64,000 nucleotides of DNA from Rotaria socialis. Lineage: Eukaryota; Rotifera; Eurotatoria; Philodinida; Philodinidae. Below the pieces are notes generated by a model. The model was not told the DNA's origin, ran no database searches, and saw only the letters and a list, made by a program, of their open reading frames with translations. The stretch lies in NCBI GenBank assembly GCA_905331475.1, contig CAJNYU010000014.1, positions 62,001 through 126,000 on the forward strand. Reading direction: 5' to 3'. Shown here one piece after another: positions 60,887 to 64,000 of this stretch (within the stretch, counting starts at the first letter, position 1; each line of letters begins with the position of its first letter). A program made the translations under genes and the position numbers.

Positions 60887-61953
60887 CAGGGTTGCTAGCT
60901 GTAAAGGTCCCGAATGGGGTACAGAACGTCTCCAATGGGGTACACATGGGGTACAATTCTTTTCCTAATGGGATACGCTCGTGGGGTACAAAGCGTTTTT
61001 TACAAGACAAGAAATTGACGTCACGAAACGGTTGGCAATAGCATTTTTAGCGAAAGAAAGATCACATTCAACTGCCTATGTGCAAGACATGATCTGCAAT
61101 GTTTGTTTTCAAACAAAAGAGTTCGCAGTTATTGCTGTTTTCAACATATTTCTGTTCAAAAGATTAAAAAATAATGTTTAATTAGAAAAAACGCTCTGTA
61201 TTCACATTAACTGGCACATAGTTTTTTTCATGGCGGTATTGCTATTTGCTTTTGGCAAGTTTGACCATTTCTGGTTGCGACTGTACAAATAAATAATAAT
61301 CTTCACATTTCAGCTTAGTATTCAACTTCAATCTAACTTTTCATTCAGTCGCAATTGACATCGAGTTTCGACTTGATGTCCACGAGTGCTTCATATGACT
61401 GAATCACCACCGAAGCAGACAAAATTTGGAAAAGCACGTTTAAACGTTCAAAATGGGACGGCCATTGTGAGCCATTAGCGCTCATTGAAAACACGCAAGA
61501 AAGGCATTATGTATTCAAAACTTTCATTTTTAGAGCGTGAAGCCGACGGAAAACTCCAGTTTTTGAGTGCTAAAATGCATTGTTTTTACATTATAGGATA
61601 AAAGCGCGCTTTAACGCTAAAAACTGAATTTTCCCGTCTTTTTTACGTTCTGAAAGTACAAATTTTGAACATAAAATGTGCTACTTGCAGTTTTTAATGA
61701 GCGCTAATGGCTCACAATCATGGATCTATTTTGAGCGTTTAAACGCGTTTTTCCAAAGTTTTGTCTCCTTGGACAGTCGGCTAATATGATTAACACTTTT
61801 ATCTCCACAAGAAAAACGCTAGTTAAAGCCAAAAATGTCATTGATTTATATCGAAAGATGATTGATATATATAGTGTAAAGGGAAAAGTTCAAATGGGGT
61901 ACAGATTTTTGTGGGGTACAAAAAGTTCAAATGGGGTACAGTTGGCAACCCTG
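60887..61953. mobile_element. Non-autonomous hAT-like element with GTTAAAAG target duplication
   Basis: Ends are CAGGGTTGCTAGCTGTA and GTTGGCAACCCTG, short inverted repeats of hAT type. Exact 8-bp direct repeats GTTAAAAG flank it at 60879-60886 and 61954-61961. Subterminal TGGGGTACA units occur about five times on the left (60913-60990) and three times on the right (61895-61941), as expected for transposase-binding sites. The 1.07-kb interior has no hAT transposase; a 66-codon frame at 60981 is not recognised. A palindromic element is nested inside. Confidence 0.85.
61410..61772. mobile_element. Palindromic MITE nested in the hAT-like element
   Basis: Arms of about 100 bp are inverted copies: AGACAAAATTTGGAAAA..CGTTTAAACG and TGTGAGCCATTAGCGCTCAT on the left, with the complements at about 61680-61770. 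The centre has further short palindromes (GCGCGCTTTAACGC). No coding capacity. Its position within another element shows it inserted later. Confidence 0.75.
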
Positions 61954-62138
61954 GTTAAAAGATAAAAATCTATTGCACTTGATTGATCGAATTATACTCA
62001 TATGTCAGCTTCATTGAGAGATCAGTATACTTGCGAAGACTATTTACAAAATACTTTGTAATATATTGTCACGATGAAACAATACAGCATTTATGTGTAC
62101 AAATCTTTGAAATACGAAAAAATATAAATACAAATTAA

Positions 62139-63309
62139 TCATAGCCCAGCAGGATGTAAGCCAGTTGGTATTTCTTCTCTTGAATATCTGATAGAAAACA
62201 GAATAACTCGAATAATAAATAATCCAAAACAGACACAAGTGATCGTCAGCACGAAGATTTGATTAAATGATTTTTGTACAAGTAATCTTCGATGTTTGCT
62301 CAAAATACCTGCAAAAGTCAAAAACCAAATTAACCATGGAGACCAAGTATAAGCCATTTGAGATGGAAATATAAAATTTTCAAGAATCCAATAGACAGTA
62401 AAGTCAGAGAGAACGTTGCTGCCCAACCTTCAAAATTCATCGGCAATTTTCTTTTCAGCCAAATAGTGAGATTCAGTGATGCAGCAACAAGTAACCAAGC
62501 TGAATAAGCTGCATGACCATTCAATGCAACGAAACACATTGCCCAAATATCACCCGATCTAGAATTAATTGATTAAGGATAATTGAAAGTAGTTATCTCT
62601 TACATATTCAATTGAATAAAATTCCATCGTTGTTGCCATAGAAAAATATGATCCAGTACGCAAGTACCAACAATCGTAGCTAACATTACATAAATAACGG
62701 AAGCTGGAAGCTAAATAGAATGAAACATTCTAATTGGAAGTACCCCAAATAATAATATATAACTCACTCCAAATTGAAATCTATCCCATAGAATTAACGA
62801 AAAAGAATTTAAAAGCATATTAACAATAAAAAGAATAAAAATAGCCGCATGTAAAGTATATGGATGAATATAAAGAAAGGCATCATCAGTTTTTCGCCAT
62901 ATATTTACGATGGAATATACAAGAAACACTAACTAGAAAAAAAAACAGTCATTAAAAGAAATATGCAGTGATGTTTTCTATCTATTTTATCATACCTGCC
63001 AAGTATATACAAGTCCCCAGATGAAAAATGTTGGACTAGCCGATGTGAATTCACTTGGATTTTCATCACTAATTTGAGCTGTTGACTTTTTAAATAGCTC
63101 TATAATATAAAAATATTTTATTTTTTATTATACATTAAATTTAACTGATTACTATTAGATACCCTTCCAGCAAGTCCATTGATAATACACGTAAAAATAA
63201 AGGAGAGCAAGGCAACAAAGATCGAAGCGATTATACCATCGTCATGTTTGTAGTGTGTTTCTGTTTTGTTGCCGGGAAAGGTTTTAACTAAAACAAGGGC
63301 AGCAATCAT
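62139..63309 (-). CDS. Polytopic membrane protein, possibly TspO/tryptophan-rich sensory type, with a probable frameshift
   Basis: Exons are 63153-63309, 62996-63099, 62768-62932, 62604-62710 and 62139-62558. The first four joins are in phase. Many hydrophobic helices are visible: FVALLSFIFTCIINGLA, FFIWGLVYTWQLVFLVYSIV, AAIFILFIVNMLLNSFSLIL, VIYVMLATIVGTCVL, AYSAWLLVAASLNLTIWL, and further helices in the last exon. The SPTFFIWGLVYTWQ segment and Trp-rich helices resemble bacterial-type tryptophan-rich sensory proteins, but I hold this only weakly. In the last exon the frame switches near 62425: adding one G to a GGG run gives NFEGWGSNVLSDFTVYW and continues to a natural stop (about 317 residues). 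Without it the protein ends early at GLHG. Either a base error or a recent lesion. Confidence 0.6.
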
Positions 63310-63935
63310 CCATTACTAGTTAATATCAAAATTTATTTCAACAACTAAGAGTATCTTTCTCAACATCAATTTTTGTTCTTTCAGCTGAAAAACTCACCCA
63401 TGAGTATATTCATTTTGGTCAATTTTTTTGTATGAAGTATAGAACTGATCGTGTTTATATATGAGATATTTATATTTGAATTTGGTATGCCTTGCTTAAT
63501 ATATTTACTTTTTGTGATATAAACGCAACAACTGATGAATAAAAGTTTAAATACACACCTATAAGAACTTTTATAGGAACAGATACCATATGAAAAAATG
63601 TAATACAATACGTGTTACTGTTTATGTTAACTAACTACTTAAATATATAAATAGTCGACGTTATTCTTGATTGATTTATAGATGAGAAATATTCGATGTC
63701 AATCTAAAGCAATGAGGTCTTAATGTCGATTAAGTCTAGACCAAACACAAGTAAATCAGATGGTTTGCTTTTCTAAACATCCTTTCATGACGAGAATAAA
63801 GAAAATTAAAATATCGATACATGAATATAGTACTTCCCATATTGTAAATACCGGATCAATTTTAGCGGTAAGCCGCGCTGTTCTTCAAAACTGGCGGTTG
63901 ACCGTAGTAACTTATATTGTGGGGAGCCGGTAACC
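63310..63935. other. Spacer, no gene seen
   Basis: AT-rich DNA upstream of the membrane-protein gene. From about 63850 the composition becomes GC-richer (ACCGGATC, GGCGGTTGACCG, GCCGGTAACC), suggesting the start of another repeat that continues past the window. Confidence 0.4.
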
Positions 63936-63961
63936 GGGTGTGGGTGTAGAACAATACATAG
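63936..63961. repeat. Telomere-like GGGTGTGGGTGT with shared flank
   Basis: Two TGTGGG-type units are followed by AGAACAATACATAG. The 18 bases GTGTAGAACAATACATAG are identical to those at 48737-48754, which are also preceded by a GT/GGGT run. Confidence 0.55.
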
Positions 63962-64000
63962 AATTCTAAACATATTATTGCATTTCATAAAGTAATTTCA

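Noticed and set aside
60981-61181. 66-codon frame in the hAT-like element considered as a transposase remnant
   Set aside because: No hAT catalytic or dimerisation motif is visible, and the element is too short to be autonomous.

Overview
The window looks like nuclear DNA of a small-genome invertebrate, most likely a bdelloid rotifer. The evidence is an AT-rich background, GT-AG introns of roughly 45-75 bp, animal-type housekeeping genes (UFM1, GABARAP, NGLY1, SGK3, CYHR1, MRPS6, MRPL16, RPL21), short stretches of the TGTGGG/CCCACA motif that I know as the bdelloid telomere repeat, many small inverted-repeat elements, and intronless genes of unusual type (a BAHD-like acyltransferase and a GIY-YIG/zinc-knuckle protein). 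The species assignment is inference. Exon models were built by hand from splice sites, reading phase and recalled family sequences; no search was run.

Layout. 1-2.2 kb holds a fold-back element with TATC microsatellite cores, abutting a dead mariner-like element. 2.3-3.0 kb is a 5'-truncated peptidyl-alpha-hydroxyglycine lyase next to telomere-like motifs. 4.1-8.9 kb (minus strand) carries NGLY1, with an in-frame stop in its C-terminal domain, and a RhoGAP gene that lacks its BAR half and meets a repeat and a 313-bp palindromic MITE. 14.0-16.2 kb is an SGK3-type PX kinase. 19.4-22.3 kb is a very tight minus-strand run (DHFR, UFM1, Trm9/ALKBH8-type methyltransferase, CBP20), followed divergently by CYHR1. 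27.5-28.1 kb is a divergent Rho GTPase. 30.1-32.3 kb holds an orphan possibly acylated protein and the BAHD-like enzyme. 35 kb is GABARAP. 36.8 kb is a hAT-type MITE. 40.2-43.1 kb holds a prolyl-hydroxylase-like dioxygenase, MRPS6, a possible small membrane ORF and the GIY-YIG/CCHC gene. 45.7-47.2 kb is a rhodopsin-type GPCR. 53.4-56.3 kb holds MRPL16 and RPL21. 57.3-62.0 kb is packed with inverted-repeat elements, including a hAT-like element with an 8-bp target duplication and a second palindrome nested inside. 62.1-63.3 kb is a polytopic membrane protein with a probable one-base frameshift.

Shared features. Nearly every start codon has a 3' splice acceptor directly upstream, and several genes lie 38-210 bp apart in the same orientation. 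This fits spliced-leader trans-splicing and polycistronic transcription. Most of the rest is AT-rich, gene-poor spacer. Two single N characters (3126 and 42236) sit at duplicated flanks and mark assembly joins.
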